From positions 1,061,200 to 1,102,169 of the forward strand of contig ML976982.1 in assembly GCA_010015675.1 (NCBI GenBank): DNA of 40,970 nucleotides. The letters are read 5' to 3'. The first letter of the stretch is position 1, and the number at the start of each line of letters is the position of its first letter. Positions 23,146 to 33,234 of the stretch are shown piece after piece. The stretch is from Byssothecium circinans (taxonomy: Eukaryota; Ascomycota; Dothideomycetes; Pleosporales; Massarinaceae). The position numbers and the translations under genes were made by a program. Under the pieces are notes generated by a model. That model was not told the DNA's origin. It searched no databases and saw nothing but the letters and a program-made list of their open reading frames with translations.

Positions 23146-23896
23146 TGTGAGAGGCGGGTGGGGGTTGTTGGCGTGCAATTGCTTCTCGCAAGCTTCACCG
23201 TAGAGCGAAAGAAGGCGTCGTGCGGTCGAGGGTGAAAGAGAACAAAAGTGAGGGTACAAGAGCTATAGACAACTAAAGGACCTCGGATGGCAGCGGAGCG
23301 CGGAGAAGATCTGCAGCGCGGGATTTGCTTGGAACCTGGGGAAGCCACTGAAAGGGGAATAGCGTCGCCGGTGCCACCTCGTGCGGCGATGACGACGTCC
23401 GGATTTTGTGCGAGGCATCCGACATGGAAGTTCACGTCACCTCAACTATCCTCCATCGTCACGTTGATGCTTGGAGAGATGGATAGACGGTGACGCGACA
23501 AACCCGCTGAATCTTTCCAAACCATGGGTACTGTCTCCGACTCCAGACACAACCATTATGCTTGGCAGTCACGAATAGTCACCTCTATATCCTCACTTTC
23601 ACCATTGCTTTCATTCTGATTCCTTGGTGAGGGAGGTTTTCATGCCCTACCATGATCTTTGGTCACCTCGACCTCCCTTCCTCCCGCTGTTCAATTTGTT
23701 TGTGCGGCCTCCGCTTATACACTACATATACCGCGTCACCCCACTACACTCCTTCAACACACACCACTCTCGCCTTCAACCTCCACACCCCGTCTTCTTT
23801 TTCTTTCCTCTCGCTCTTTGACTTCTTCCCCCGATCGTCTCTCTTCCCTACGATCCCAGACGTCTTGCAATCGCGCCCATCCAATTGATAAGCACC
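23146..23896. promoter_or_regulatory. Divergent promoter region, ligase (-) / AlkB-like gene (+)
   Basis: A 0.75 kb region between two 5' ends. The 23745-23870 part is a strong CT-rich tract (many TCTTC and CTCTC runs) ahead of the plus-strand ATG, as often seen at fungal transcription starts. No gene is supported inside. Confidence 0.5.
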
Positions 23897-26800
23897 ATGG
23901 CTGCCTCGACACCAGGTCCCATAATGGACGACCTCGCAGCACTGGAAGCCCCCATCTCGCCGCTATCCGACGTACCAGATGACCTGTCCGTCTGCTCCGA
24001 AGCCATGGTAGCAACACGGCTCGCACAGACCGGCAGTCGCTTATCGGACGAGTTAGAGACCCATCCAATGGTCGATGCGCCCGTCACTCCAACGGCAAAG
24101 TGTGGACAGAATGTACCCGAAGTGCTCGAAGCCGCAGATACCCTGGAGACACCGCCGTCGACGAGCGACGAAGAGCAGGGACCTTGCACCCAAACCAACA
24201 CTCCGACTCCTCAGCCTTGCTACACCTCCGTCGCTGAGCGGTTACGTAGTCATAAGCGGAGCAAGCAAAGTGCCTTGCCCATTCAACCGTTGACCAAGCG
24301 AAGTCCTGCCGTTCGCGCACAGAACACAACCACATCAGCCCTTCGGCGAAGTCAGCGCGCACGAAAGGCCCCGGTGAAGTTCAGCCCTCCCCCTTCGCTC
24401 CCTACGGCCAGACGCGCCAGCAATCCGGAGCAGAGGTCACTCCTCGTGACACTTTCTCTCAACCCAAGAGACCTTGCTACTTTGTCATCCGATGCTTCTC
24501 CTGCCCAACTGCTGACGCCTCAAACCCTGAGCAAGCGCAAGACCGATACTTTGGATGCGGACTCGGATATAAAGAGCCGGTCAGCCCGTCGACGTCGTCT
24601 GGAAAATCAGTCCTCGCCCTTCGAGCATGGGCCTCAGAGTCTACCCAATCTGTTCACCCAAAGTACTCAAGCATCACAACCCCAGATTGAGGATGAACAG
24701 TTTGCGCAGCTCCAGAGCCAACTTGGTCCTCCTAGCTCAAGCCAACTCCTAGAGCCGCAGCCATCTTTCTTCTCAGTGACTCAACCTGAACTCTATCCAG
24801 CTCCCTCCGTCGAACTCGCCCAGCCGACGCTTCCTACGCATCCTCCATGGACTGCGCCATCTCCTCCAGAGAGCACTGGTTCCAACACCTCCCCGTCTTG
24901 TAGTCAGTTTGATGCACACTTATACAACATCGCCAAGCTGTTGGAAGAAGCCCGCGATATCAATCCCAAGCCAGAACCCGGCGGCAACCCCGAAGTCTGG
25001 GCCGATACGCGTATGGAGCTGTGCGAGACCTTGCATTACTATCGCTCATATCATGGCGGCTCCTACGCAACCGGTGGGTTTGTTCGTTCCTTCTTGTTTG
25101 CCGGTAGCTCGCACTCACGCGACTACATGGACGCTAACGTTGTCATCTCTCGTGCCGGTGGCGGACAAGTGAAAGACAAGGAGACCGGTGCTATGACGCT
25201 AGGTAGGGATCAGTCGGAGACTTCCACTGTGCTTTCTCTCAGGAACAACATTGGGCAGTTCAATCCGGTGGTCATGATCACGGCGCATAACAATCCGTAT
25301 TTGCCGTCCACAATGCCGCATCCGTACTGCGTCATGGACTACTTCAAGCCTACGCACATCTGGTTTGAGAAGAGCAAGGGCAAGAAGTTCATCCGCTACC
25401 GATTTGAAAAGCTCAATTTGAACAAGCCGGGATGGTGGGAACCGAAGGGGTTCACGGAAGTTGCTGCGCTGGGTTCACTGGAGTCTCCTGTAGTCCAGAC
25501 CTGTTCCATTTGTAGCAAACCATCTCAGCAAGTCTACCTCCAGGGCTGGATGTGCTTGGAGGGGGATTGCGCCAACTTCTGGAAAGTTCAGTCACCGACG
25601 GGCGATTTCACGGAGCCAAAGGAAGCGTCACTGGTGTACGATCCCCGCTTCCTAAAGCAGCGTACGAGATGGCCTAACGACGACCATGTCTATCCTCTAG
25701 CTTCGGTAGATGTTGAGCTCTCCGGGCAGTCCATGGCTGGAGAGGATTGCTTACGCGCGCACTGGTCGGGCATAGTGTGCCCCCAGTGTGGACGCTGCAC
25801 TTCGCGGCTTTCTTGGACAGGATGGAAGTGTGCGACACCGGGTTGCTTGTTCGAGAAGCGACCACCGCACACATTGATTCCCGCCGCAACCGTCCACGAT
25901 GCTTTCAACCCAGTGAGTGCGGCATATACTATGTCTCGCGACAAACATCTCCCCGATATCAAGATGTCCGTATCCTTCGCTCATAATTACCGCATCAATC
26001 GGTTTGAGATTCCTGGTGTCGAGGGTTTCATCATCCACATGATCGCCAATAAAACAATCATTGAAGAGGCTGGTGGACCCAACGACATGTACGAGGATCT
26101 ACAGCGTGTCGATATCGGTCTTGCACGCCGGCCGATGGGGCATGACTACTTCACCCGTCACTATGTGGTGAACTATGGCATGCCCTACAAGTTCATCGCG
26201 GCAACGGCTTCTGCGCCCTTCACTGGATCTGCGCGACCGATCACCAGCTCGCGGAGCCGTCTCAACTGGGCCGCAAAGTATATTCTCACGCAAGAGACCG
26301 GCAGGACGATGGAAGCCATCAGCGCGGAGTGGAAAGAGAAGGAGTTCAACGAGGTGCTCGCTCTAGGCTACTTCGAGAACCAGAAGATCTCGTACCACGA
26401 CGATGGCGAGACGGGCCTTGGACCCACGATCGCAACCTTAAGCCTCGGAGACACCGGAACAATGCACATCCGCATGAAGCAGCGCTACTTCAATGGCGTC
26501 TCCAAAGCAGGTGTGTACGACACCTCTCCACCGCTCCCCGGAAGCACACAAGAAGAAAAGCGCCGTGAGCTCCTACCTTCCCTCCTTGCCCTCCAGGATT
26601 CGGACAAGAATGCCTACAACAAGCGCCTAAGAGAACTGCCCAATGAGCTCAAGCTCGCCAAGGGAAGCACTGCACGTGACGCTATCCAGATGACGCTCCA
26701 ACACGGAGACATTGTCATGATGCACGGTGCAGAGTTACAGAAGTACTATGAGCATTCTGTAGAACACTGTGGGAAGCTACGGTTTGCCCTGACGTGCCGA

Positions 26801-26905
26801 TACATTGACCCAGAGTCGCTAAAAGAGGAAGACAAGCCGGAGTATGGTGTTGCTCCGGATGATGGCGAGTACGATGGTGCAAAGTTACCGCTGCCTGGGA
26901 CGTGA
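23897..26905 (+). CDS. AlkB-type 2OG-Fe(II) dioxygenase with SRA-like region and two zinc ribbons
   Basis: Single exon, 1002 residues from the ATG at 23897 (ACCATGG context). Residues 1-340 are disordered, Ser/Pro/Gln-rich, with basic patches (LRRSQRARKAPVKF; SARRRR). Residues ~390-516 resemble an SRA/YDG fold: FLFAGSSHSRDYMDANVVIS, RAGGG, then RDQSETSTVLSLRNNI, NPVVMITAH, and YFKPTHIWFEKSKGKKFIRYRF. Two matching zinc ribbons follow, C536-x2-C539-x13-C553-x4-C558 and C631-x2-C634-x13-C645-x4-C650, each with Gly-Trp-x-Cys. The C-terminus has the AlkB signature: H834-x-D836 (SYHDDGE), GLGPTIATLSLG, H953 in YYEHSV, and R962-x5-R968 (LRFALTCR). AlkB enzymes oxidatively remove alkyl groups from nucleic-acid bases or protein; SRA domains bind modified bases in DNA. 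A nuclear reader/eraser role is inferred. An insert of ~90 residues (~845-935) splits the catalytic fold. The dioxygenase call is strong, the SRA call moderate. Confidence 0.8.
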   Translation: MAASTPGPIMDDLAALEAPISPLSDVPDDLSVCSEAMVATRLAQTGSRLSDELETHPMVDAPVTPTAKCGQNVPEVLEAADTLETPPSTSDEEQGPCTQTNTPTPQPCYTSVAERLRSHKRSKQSALPIQPLTKRSPAVRAQNTTTSALRRSQRARKAPVKFSPPPSLPTARRASNPEQRSLLVTLSLNPRDLATLSSDASPAQLLTPQTLSKRKTDTLDADSDIKSRSARRRRLENQSSPFEHGPQSLPNLFTQSTQASQPQIEDEQFAQLQSQLGPPSSSQLLEPQPSFFSVTQPELYPAPSVELAQPTLPTHPPWTAPSPPESTGSNTSPSCSQFDAHLYNIAKLLEEARDINPKPEPGGNPEVWADTRMELCETLHYYRSYHGGSYATGGFVRSFLFAGSSHSRDYMDANVVISRAGGGQVKDKETGAMTLGRDQSETSTVLSLRNNIGQFNPVVMITAHNNPYLPSTMPHPYCVMDYFKPTHIWFEKSKGKKFIRYRFEKLNLNKPGWWEPKGFTEVAALGSLESPVVQTCSICSKPSQQVYLQGWMCLEGDCANFWKVQSPTGDFTEPKEASLVYDPRFLKQRTRWPNDDHVYPLASVDVELSGQSMAGEDCLRAHWSGIVCPQCGRCTSRLSWTGWKCATPGCLFEKRPPHTLIPAATVHDAFNPVSAAYTMSRDKHLPDIKMSVSFAHNYRINRFEIPGVEGFIIHMIANKTIIEEAGGPNDMYEDLQRVDIGLARRPMGHDYFTRHYVVNYGMPYKFIAATASAPFTGSARPITSSRSRLNWAAKYILTQETGRTMEAISAEWKEKEFNEVLALGYFENQKISYHDDGETGLGPTIATLSLGDTGTMHIRMKQRYFNGVSKAGVYDTSPPLPGSTQEEKRRELLPSLLALQDSDKNAYNKRLRELPNELKLAKGSTARDAIQMTLQHGDIVMMHGAELQKYYEHSVEHCGKLRFALTCRYIDPESLKEEDKPEYGVAPDDGEYDGAKLPLPGT

Positions 26906-27519
26906 AGGGGCGGTATGGAGTGTGGGAGCAGTTTCTAGATATGCGGTGAGTGGAAGAGGGGGGATTATATAGAGTGCGGATTTACGGTCATAGTCGCGAC
27001 AGTTATCTTGTTTGTTTTCCATGGGAAAACACAAGACTCGTTCTAGTCAGCATATCTTACCATGTACAGCACAGTTCATCGGAGTTCTATAGCTATCTGG
27101 ATCATGTCTCATATAGCAAATATACATTCATGAATCGTTGCAGATGGATATGAATAATTGTTGACATAACTTGCGTTTCCCAGCCCCGTCGAACCTAAAG
27201 TGTGAAATGTGTTAATTACCCGACTTTCAACGAATGGATGTAGGTGAAGAAGCTCACCATACTTCCGTATCCTCTCACATCTCACTCAAAACGCCCTTCA
27301 CATCCCATCGCTTCACCTTTCCGACCTACATTCCCCCCATCAGGGGACTGCGACGCAATCATCCTTCCGGCCGCAAAGTCCAACGTACCCAGTTCCTTTT
27401 GAAAAGCGTACTCGTCGAAGCCACCTTGCGCAGTCCACAACGTTTAGTTTGAAAAAACCGAATCTATGATAGCTCTCCCGCCTCGTGTTAAGTCTATCGC
27501 CATCATCGCCATCATCATC

Positions 27520-27550
<31 letters not shown>

Positions 27551-28909
27551 TCAAGCAATACCAGCGCAGCGGTGGTGGAAAAGCACAGCCAACGTCCCGG
27601 CCACAGCGCATCACCCAGCCTATAAAACCAGAGATGAAGATGAACAGATTAACGTCCAGACGCCTCGCGAGCTTGGCTTGCACTGCTTTTAGGGCTTCTG
27701 TCGTGTCGTTCGGTAGGTTGGACGGAAGGTGGTTGGGAACTTTGCACGAGTCGTCTATGGGTGGAACGATGGTCTCGGCAGCGTCTAGCTAGAGATTGGA
27801 GGGACGCGATGGGTTTTTCGAAACTAGCTAAGGAGCTTGGGGACGCGGACGTTTGTGGCGTTTATGGGATGTGCGTTTGGTGGGTCGGAATTTAGTTCTG
27901 TTCGGGAAAAAGAAGGGGGGGCCAGCGGCCTTTGGGGGGAGGTGCTGGTAGATGTTACTCCAGTCGGCTGGAATGCAGCGACGTAGTTAGTTTAACGCTT
28001 CAAGCGCTACGGACGCTTTGCATGTTTGGACGACAGGTTCGAGAGCGTTGTTGCCCTTTCCTGCAGCTCGAATTCTATCTCGTAACTCTCCCACTTCGGC
28101 TAAAACCAGCGGCTGGTTTCTTCCCTGTCTTTCGTCGGCTAGAGCACTGCAGAAGGATGAGCCCAGGGCACTTTTAAAAGCCTCGAGGGTCGGTATGGGA
28201 GTGGTTTCGTCTTATTGACAACCTAGCTTCCAGCAGTGCTAGTGCTCGAAGACACAAATGATATGCGATATTGTGACGGTGGCTGGGCATTTCTCGTTGG
28301 CATGTTGAGGGCCCTGGACTTTGTATTTGGAGGTGGAAAGGCGAAGAGTTGTAGTTGAGGCAAGTTCCTACGAGCTTTCAAACAACGTATACCTAAGATC
28401 TTCGAATGATTGTGCCGAAACTGTCGTTTTGATCGCTGGATCGGGGTCGTGTTTCAACTGTCTAGATTCCTGATTTCCTACGATTTGGGAATTGGAAAGC
28501 ACCACTAAATTTCTACCCTATTACTATGGATAAAAACCCTTTAATGTTTTTTATGAACTGCAAAAACAGTCGGATATAGAAATCATATTGTGCACTCACT
28601 TTTCACGACATAGTGATGACGGAAGAACCTCTAAAGGCCAGTTGTTATAGTTCTTTGGAGTAGGCTCGTCCTACATGACGCCATGTAAATAGCTGGAGAT
28701 AGGTTATGAAATCGTCTTTGACAACCTGAGGAAATATTTTATGTTCATCATCATCAGTAAGCTAAGGATTACGTTCCACTCCACTCGGAGAGTAAAAGTG
28801 ACGAAATTCAAAACAATGATTCTGCACGAAGGTGGAAGATACGTACGAGATTCTCCATCGGGGTCTGAAAGCTTCGTCTAAAACTACAATCACATTCCAT
28901 ATGCATTCA
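26906..28909. other. 2 kb convergent intergenic region with possible minus-strand exon
   Basis: No gene is firmly supported between the AlkB-like gene and the hydrolase, whose 3' ends face each other. One weak candidate is a minus-strand open stretch from 27788 to 27444. It follows a good acceptor (CCAATCTCTAG) and encodes a hydrophilic part and then a hydrophobic segment (VNLFIFISGFIGWV), but it has no ATG and then runs into a trinucleotide repeat. The remainder (27900-28750) shows only short frames. Confidence 0.35.
27496..27553. repeat. ATC trinucleotide microsatellite
   Basis: About 58 bp of ATC repeats with GCC interruptions. It creates poly-Ile, poly-Met or poly-Asp in the possible reading frames, so open frames over it are not evidence of a gene. 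Confidence 0.95.
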
Positions 28910-30695
28910 CTAACTCTCCAAGAACTTAGCGACGAATTTCGCAACCTCCTCCGGCTTTTCCACCATAGGCAAATGCCCTGCCCCATCCACAATCTTCAAC
29001 TCAGCTCCCTTACCTAGCCCCTCTGCCATCTCTTTCATAGTCTTCGGCAGCACGCCATCGCCAGCGCCCACAAGAAACGCACCCTTGCCTTTGAACTCTT
29101 TCATCTGCTCCCTAAAGTCGTACTTGTACAACGCTTTCACACTATCCTTAAACCCCGGAAGTGAATTCGTTTGAACCATCTCTTTGACAGTGGCAATCTT
29201 CTTCGAAAGTTCGGGATCATCATAAGACTCCTTGACGAACCAGCGACGGACTGTGGCTTCCGCAAGTTCTTCCCCGACGATGGGCTCAGAAGAAGAGGAC
29301 GATACCGCGCCCTCTTTCTCGGCCATTTCGATACGTTCACCCCACGCCTTGGGATTCCCTGGCGGAGCAAGGGAATTAGTGTCGCACGCCACAAAGGCGT
29401 CTACTCTGTTCGGGTACCTTAACGCCGTATTCAACGCCGTGGCTCCACCGAGAGAAACCCCAACAACAGAAGCGCTCTTTACGCGGAGTGCATCCATAAT
29501 CGTAACCACATCTTCAGCCAGCATGTGGACAGTAACAGGCTGCTTCGCCGACTCGGGTAGACTGGAACGACCGCGCGTGTTGTAACGTATGACGCGGTAT
29601 TTGTTCTTCGAGAGTGCCAGAAAGGAGGAAGTAAAATCAGCCCAGATTTCGTGCGACACGAGGATAGAGTTGATAAGAATGAGGAGGGGAGCATCGGGAG
29701 AGGTAGATCCGGTGAGGTGATACGGGAGGATTACGCCGTCCGATGTGGTAATGAAGGATTCAATGACGGGCCCCGTGCTATGCGGATGCGTCTTCGTCGC
29801 GCCATCTGTGGATTCCGCTTCAATAGCATCCGGGCTCGAAAGCGATTTAAGATCTCGCGGAGCAGGTCCAAACGTGTAGTACAAATCATACACCCTCCTC
29901 CTCTTACTCGCTACAACATCTTTATAAATCCTATCATTCCACTCCGTACCCGTCGCCCTCTTAAACTCCTCCCCACCTAACCCGTTCTTCGGCGCATACT
30001 CATGTAGACTCAGAAACACTTTCTCCCTCCCCTCCGCGATATCCAGAGAACTCGTTACAAATCTCCTCGTCCTCCTCCATCCAGGAACTTTCTGTAAGAG
30101 CGGGACGTGTTCCTCCTTATACCACTTCGCGAGTTCTTCTTCCCTGCTCTTTTCTTCCTCGGCTGAGCCGGATTGGAGCGTCAAGTACACGGCAACCATG
30201 ACATTTCCCTCGCCTTCATTTTCCACTTTCTCTAGTGTCTTGTAGTCGCCGCCTGACCACTCATCGCCCAAGAAATCGTAAAATCGTCGATCAACGTGGA
30301 TATCTTTCATTGTATCTCTTTCCCTCTGACTCTGCACCGGCGCCTTTCTGAGCCTTGTGTATACATCTTGTGTCAGATAATTCATATCCTCGATGTCGTA
30401 AATGGCCATCCATTCCGGCTTTTCTTGGGACCCTTTCGCATACCCCAGATCAGCGGCGTGGTATCGGAAGCCGTTTTTGCAAAAGGAGAGGCGGAGACGG
30501 CCGGGTCCATGTTCGTTGTTGTACCTAGGGAGTTTTGTTAGGTTAGTGAGGCAAGAGGGAAGACGTTTATGGGAGAGGAGAGTGCTAGATGTGATGGTAC
30601 GTTACTTACCAATCGTGAAATCGAGCTTCTGGGAGGGCTTCTTTGGGCTGCATTGTAACATACAGAATGCCGGGGGTAGCTTTTGAGGACGCCAT
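28910..30695 (-). CDS. Two-domain alpha/beta hydrolase, 3-oxoadipate enol-lactonase / carboxymuconolactone hydrolase type
   Basis: Two exons, 30695-30610 and 30524-28910, split by an 85-nt GTAAGT...CCTAG intron inside a Trp codon; 566 residues. Residues 1-260 form a separate N-terminal part that looks like a duplicated dimeric alpha-beta barrel (ILYVTMQPKEALPEARFHDWYNNEHGPGRLRL; later LAKWYKEEHVPLLQKVPGWRRTRRF). Residues ~280-566 are an alpha/beta hydrolase of the PcaD group with nucleophile GVSLGG (Ser386), acid GAGDGVLP (Asp518) and GAGHLPMVEKPEEVAKFV (His546). The family opens a lactone ring to give 3-oxoadipate. In fungi the cyclase product is 3-carboxymuconolactone, and a hydrolase/decarboxylase is the next step, which fits the adjacent cyclase gene in the same orientation. 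No targeting signal is visible, so it is probably cytosolic. The hydrolase class is secure; the exact substrate is inferred from neighbours. Confidence 0.85.
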
Positions 30696-31284
30696 CTTGA
30701 CTGGAGGGCGAAAAGCGATCACTTGATGAAGGTATAAGATTTAAAGACGACATGCAACGTGTTACCGATTTTCAAGGAGAGTTGGGTTCAATTGTCAATG
30801 TTGAAGAAGGTTTCATAAATGAGAAGTTTAAAGTTGCCGACTTCGACGAAGTTCACTTGGAGCTGTTATCCCCGCCGATGTCATCTGCCGGATAAATGAA
30901 CCCCACCATGCCATTCCCACTAATTTTAGCGTCATGTCCACACCCCACGATCCGGAATCATCTCTCCTTCATCGTTCCGAGTTCCGACCGAGGGGCGCAG
31001 AATGGTGAAGGCATACATGATTAAACCGCCGGCCTGTTGAGCCGAATTTGAAGCCAAGTCTCATACAGAGTAGTGCAGATGGGTTCGACAAGATGTGCGC
31101 AGGCACAATAAAAAATCAACATTGTCTGTGAGATCGATTATATCCGCGGGCGCGTGGTGGGCTAAAATGTCCCAACATGTAGAGTGCGTGCAGACTTCGA
31201 CAACATTCCACCCATCGCTTCACGTATGCTACTTCACACACAGCTAACTCTCCAATTGATCTATTTCCCCCCCTCACATATGCC
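30696..31284. promoter_or_regulatory. Upstream region of the hydrolase gene
   Basis: About 0.6 kb between the 3' end of the cyclase gene and the hydrolase ATG, both on the minus strand. It should contain the hydrolase promoter and the cyclase terminator. No repeated operator or TATA box was identified with confidence. Confidence 0.35.
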
Positions 31285-32615
31285 TCAATCATACCAAACA
31301 GCATTCATCCCAAACCCCTTCTCCCCAACCTCCAATCTCGCAACCCGTGCAAGAAACTCCTTATGCCACCTATAAATCTCCACCCCACCCTTCTCGTCAT
31401 CTGTAAGCGCCAGCCACTCATCCGTCCACGGACAAGGGCTGACCGCATTCGAATGTCCACCACTCGTAGGCGTTGGGTTGAGGCAGATCTGGCGGTCAAT
31501 GGCACCAGAAGGTGATATCGAGAAGGCGGCTATGTATCCTGTGAGGTCGAACGAGTTTGCGCGCGAGGTGGCGAAGAGGTAGTTGGTAGATTGCGTCAGG
31601 AATACGACGTCGGAGCGGTACATTGTGGGGTTGGGGATGCCTGTTCGAGATAGAGTTTAGAAATCCGATCATCCATGGAGGATGGAAAGCGGAGAAAAGG
31701 GGCATTGCACGTACCTGGCGGTATCAAAGGCCACCACCGATTGGTATACACAGGTAACCGCGTCTTTGGATCAACAACGTACTCACAAACGCGATTCCCC
31801 GCCTCCATAAGCACATACAAAAACTTTCCATTTGGATGGGCCTCCACCCATCTTGGATGATCCTTTTCACCATCCGCTTCAGTAAAACCCACCGTTTCCA
31901 CCCTCCCCTCGTCATCGATCTTCTTATGACACCATATGCGGTTCGCCCACATATCCGCACTGTAGAGATATGTCTCCGTGGGATCGAAAACCATGCCATG
32001 AATGGCGGACTGAGGAGAGTATTCGTAGTTTTGTATGTTTTGGGACAAGGCGCCGGAGGAGTCGACGGAGAAGATATTGCCATAGCCGGCGTGCTCGTAG
32101 AAGGGGTTGCAATACACAGCGTAGGGGGGTTTACGGGCGGGGAGGAGGAAAATCGCGCGGGTTCTTGTGTCTGCGACATTGGCCTTTGCTGCATGTTCAC
32201 GGTTAGCTTTATTGACTTGATTATAGATTCGCAATCGTGACAATTCAGAGTATGAGGGGTTGAACTCACCATGTCCGCCTATCTCAAAACTCCCTGTATG
32301 CACAATCTCACTAGGACTGTCTATGCGATGCGAACTCCATTTCTTCATGCATGCGCCATAGATATTCTTCTTTTGATGCTGAATTCCGCCAAGGTTTCGT
32401 GTTAGCCATTGTCACTGTACTTGAGCGCATCGCTCATCGGAAATGCCCAATTGAAGAAGTCAACGTACATCCAAAGCCATCCAACTGATGGGCTCATCCT
32501 GAGGGATCTCCGTCTTCTTGACCAATTCCAGTGTTAACTTCTCGTCATCGAAAGCCACGGTGATGATGACCCCCGGGGGCGTCCAGGTCCCAATCATGAG
32601 ATGGTGCTTCACCAT
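31285..32615 (-). CDS. 3-carboxy-cis,cis-muconate cyclase (carboxymuconate lactonizing enzyme)
   Basis: Four exons fit in phase: 32615-32469, 32378-32270, 32188-31715 and 31640-31285, giving 361 residues, the usual size. The N-terminus HHLMIGTWTPPG, then CMKKWSSHRIDSPSEIVHTG, PPYAVYCNPFYEHAGYGNIFS, HGMVFDPTETYLYSADMWANRIW, HPRWVEAHPNGKFLYVLMEAGNRV and the terminal GFGMNAVWYD are characteristic of the fungal seven-bladed cyclase (EC 5.5.1.5 type), which is unrelated to the bacterial lactonizing enzymes. It turns 3-carboxy-cis,cis-muconate, the product of protocatechuate 3,4-cleavage, into 3-carboxymuconolactone. It shares a short promoter with the ring-cleavage dioxygenase (+) and is followed by the lactone hydrolase (-), which supports a pathway unit. 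All introns (90, 81 and 74 nt) have normal borders. No targeting signal is seen, so it is likely cytosolic. Confidence 0.9.
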
Positions 32616-33234
32616 TTTGCTGAGCCGAATCCTTTTTCTCCAAACTTTACAATTGCGACTTCACTCAAGATTGTGAGAAAAGGGACAATTGCAATCGCAC
32701 TCAAACATTTTTCGTAACCCTCCAAACCAACGCCGTCTTGGCTCCTCCGAGCTCCAAACCGAAGGCGGGGCATCCGCGAGCATATACGTCCAAGCTCTGG
32801 ATAAATACTTACCCGTCCTTTATCCCGTAACAGGCTTCATCTGATTCGCTGTACCAACGTCTTAGCATCTGCCCCGCATCAAAAAGTTCGGCAACTATCG
32901 CGCGTCAAAAGGACAAATTTCGTGACGTTGCCCGCAGAAGCCGATGCGTATGCCGTAGCGCGTGCCGCCGTTCATGAAGGAACTGGGGGAATGGGTTGGC
33001 GATGGGTTGATACGAATGCAGGCTGAGACTATTCGGGCGGTTAGTACGGGTCTTGAATATGAGAGGATATAGAGCGGTTGGTAATATATAAGAGGGATTC
33101 GCCGTCTGCTTGCCACTTCTTCATCCATCCCAGCTTTTGATTCTGTACTTTGTTCGAGCCTGATCAGCTTTCAAACCCAATTCTCACCTCTTCTTGCCTC
33201 CCTTCGAGTCTCCCAAACATCATACCACATCACA
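32616..33234. promoter_or_regulatory. Bidirectional promoter, cyclase (-) / dioxygenase (+)
   Basis: 619 bp between two divergent ATGs of one pathway, so co-regulation from a shared region is likely. A TATATAAG box at 33085-33092 lies 143 bp before the dioxygenase ATG, followed by a CT-rich leader (33120-33225). I see no obvious CGG inverted pairs of a zinc-cluster regulator. Confidence 0.6.

Noticed and set aside
22604..23191. A 195-codon minus-strand frame inside the acyl-CoA ligase
   Set aside because: It is a shifted reading of the GC-rich first exon; the ligase frame has all the expected motifs.
27466..27792. Plus-strand frame with a poly-Ile segment, and minus-strand poly-Asp and poly-Met frames
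   Set aside because: These come from the ATC microsatellite and carry no family signal.
28030..28050. B-box-like GGTTCGAGAGC suggesting a tRNA
   Set aside because: No matching A box, no foldable acceptor or anticodon arms nearby.
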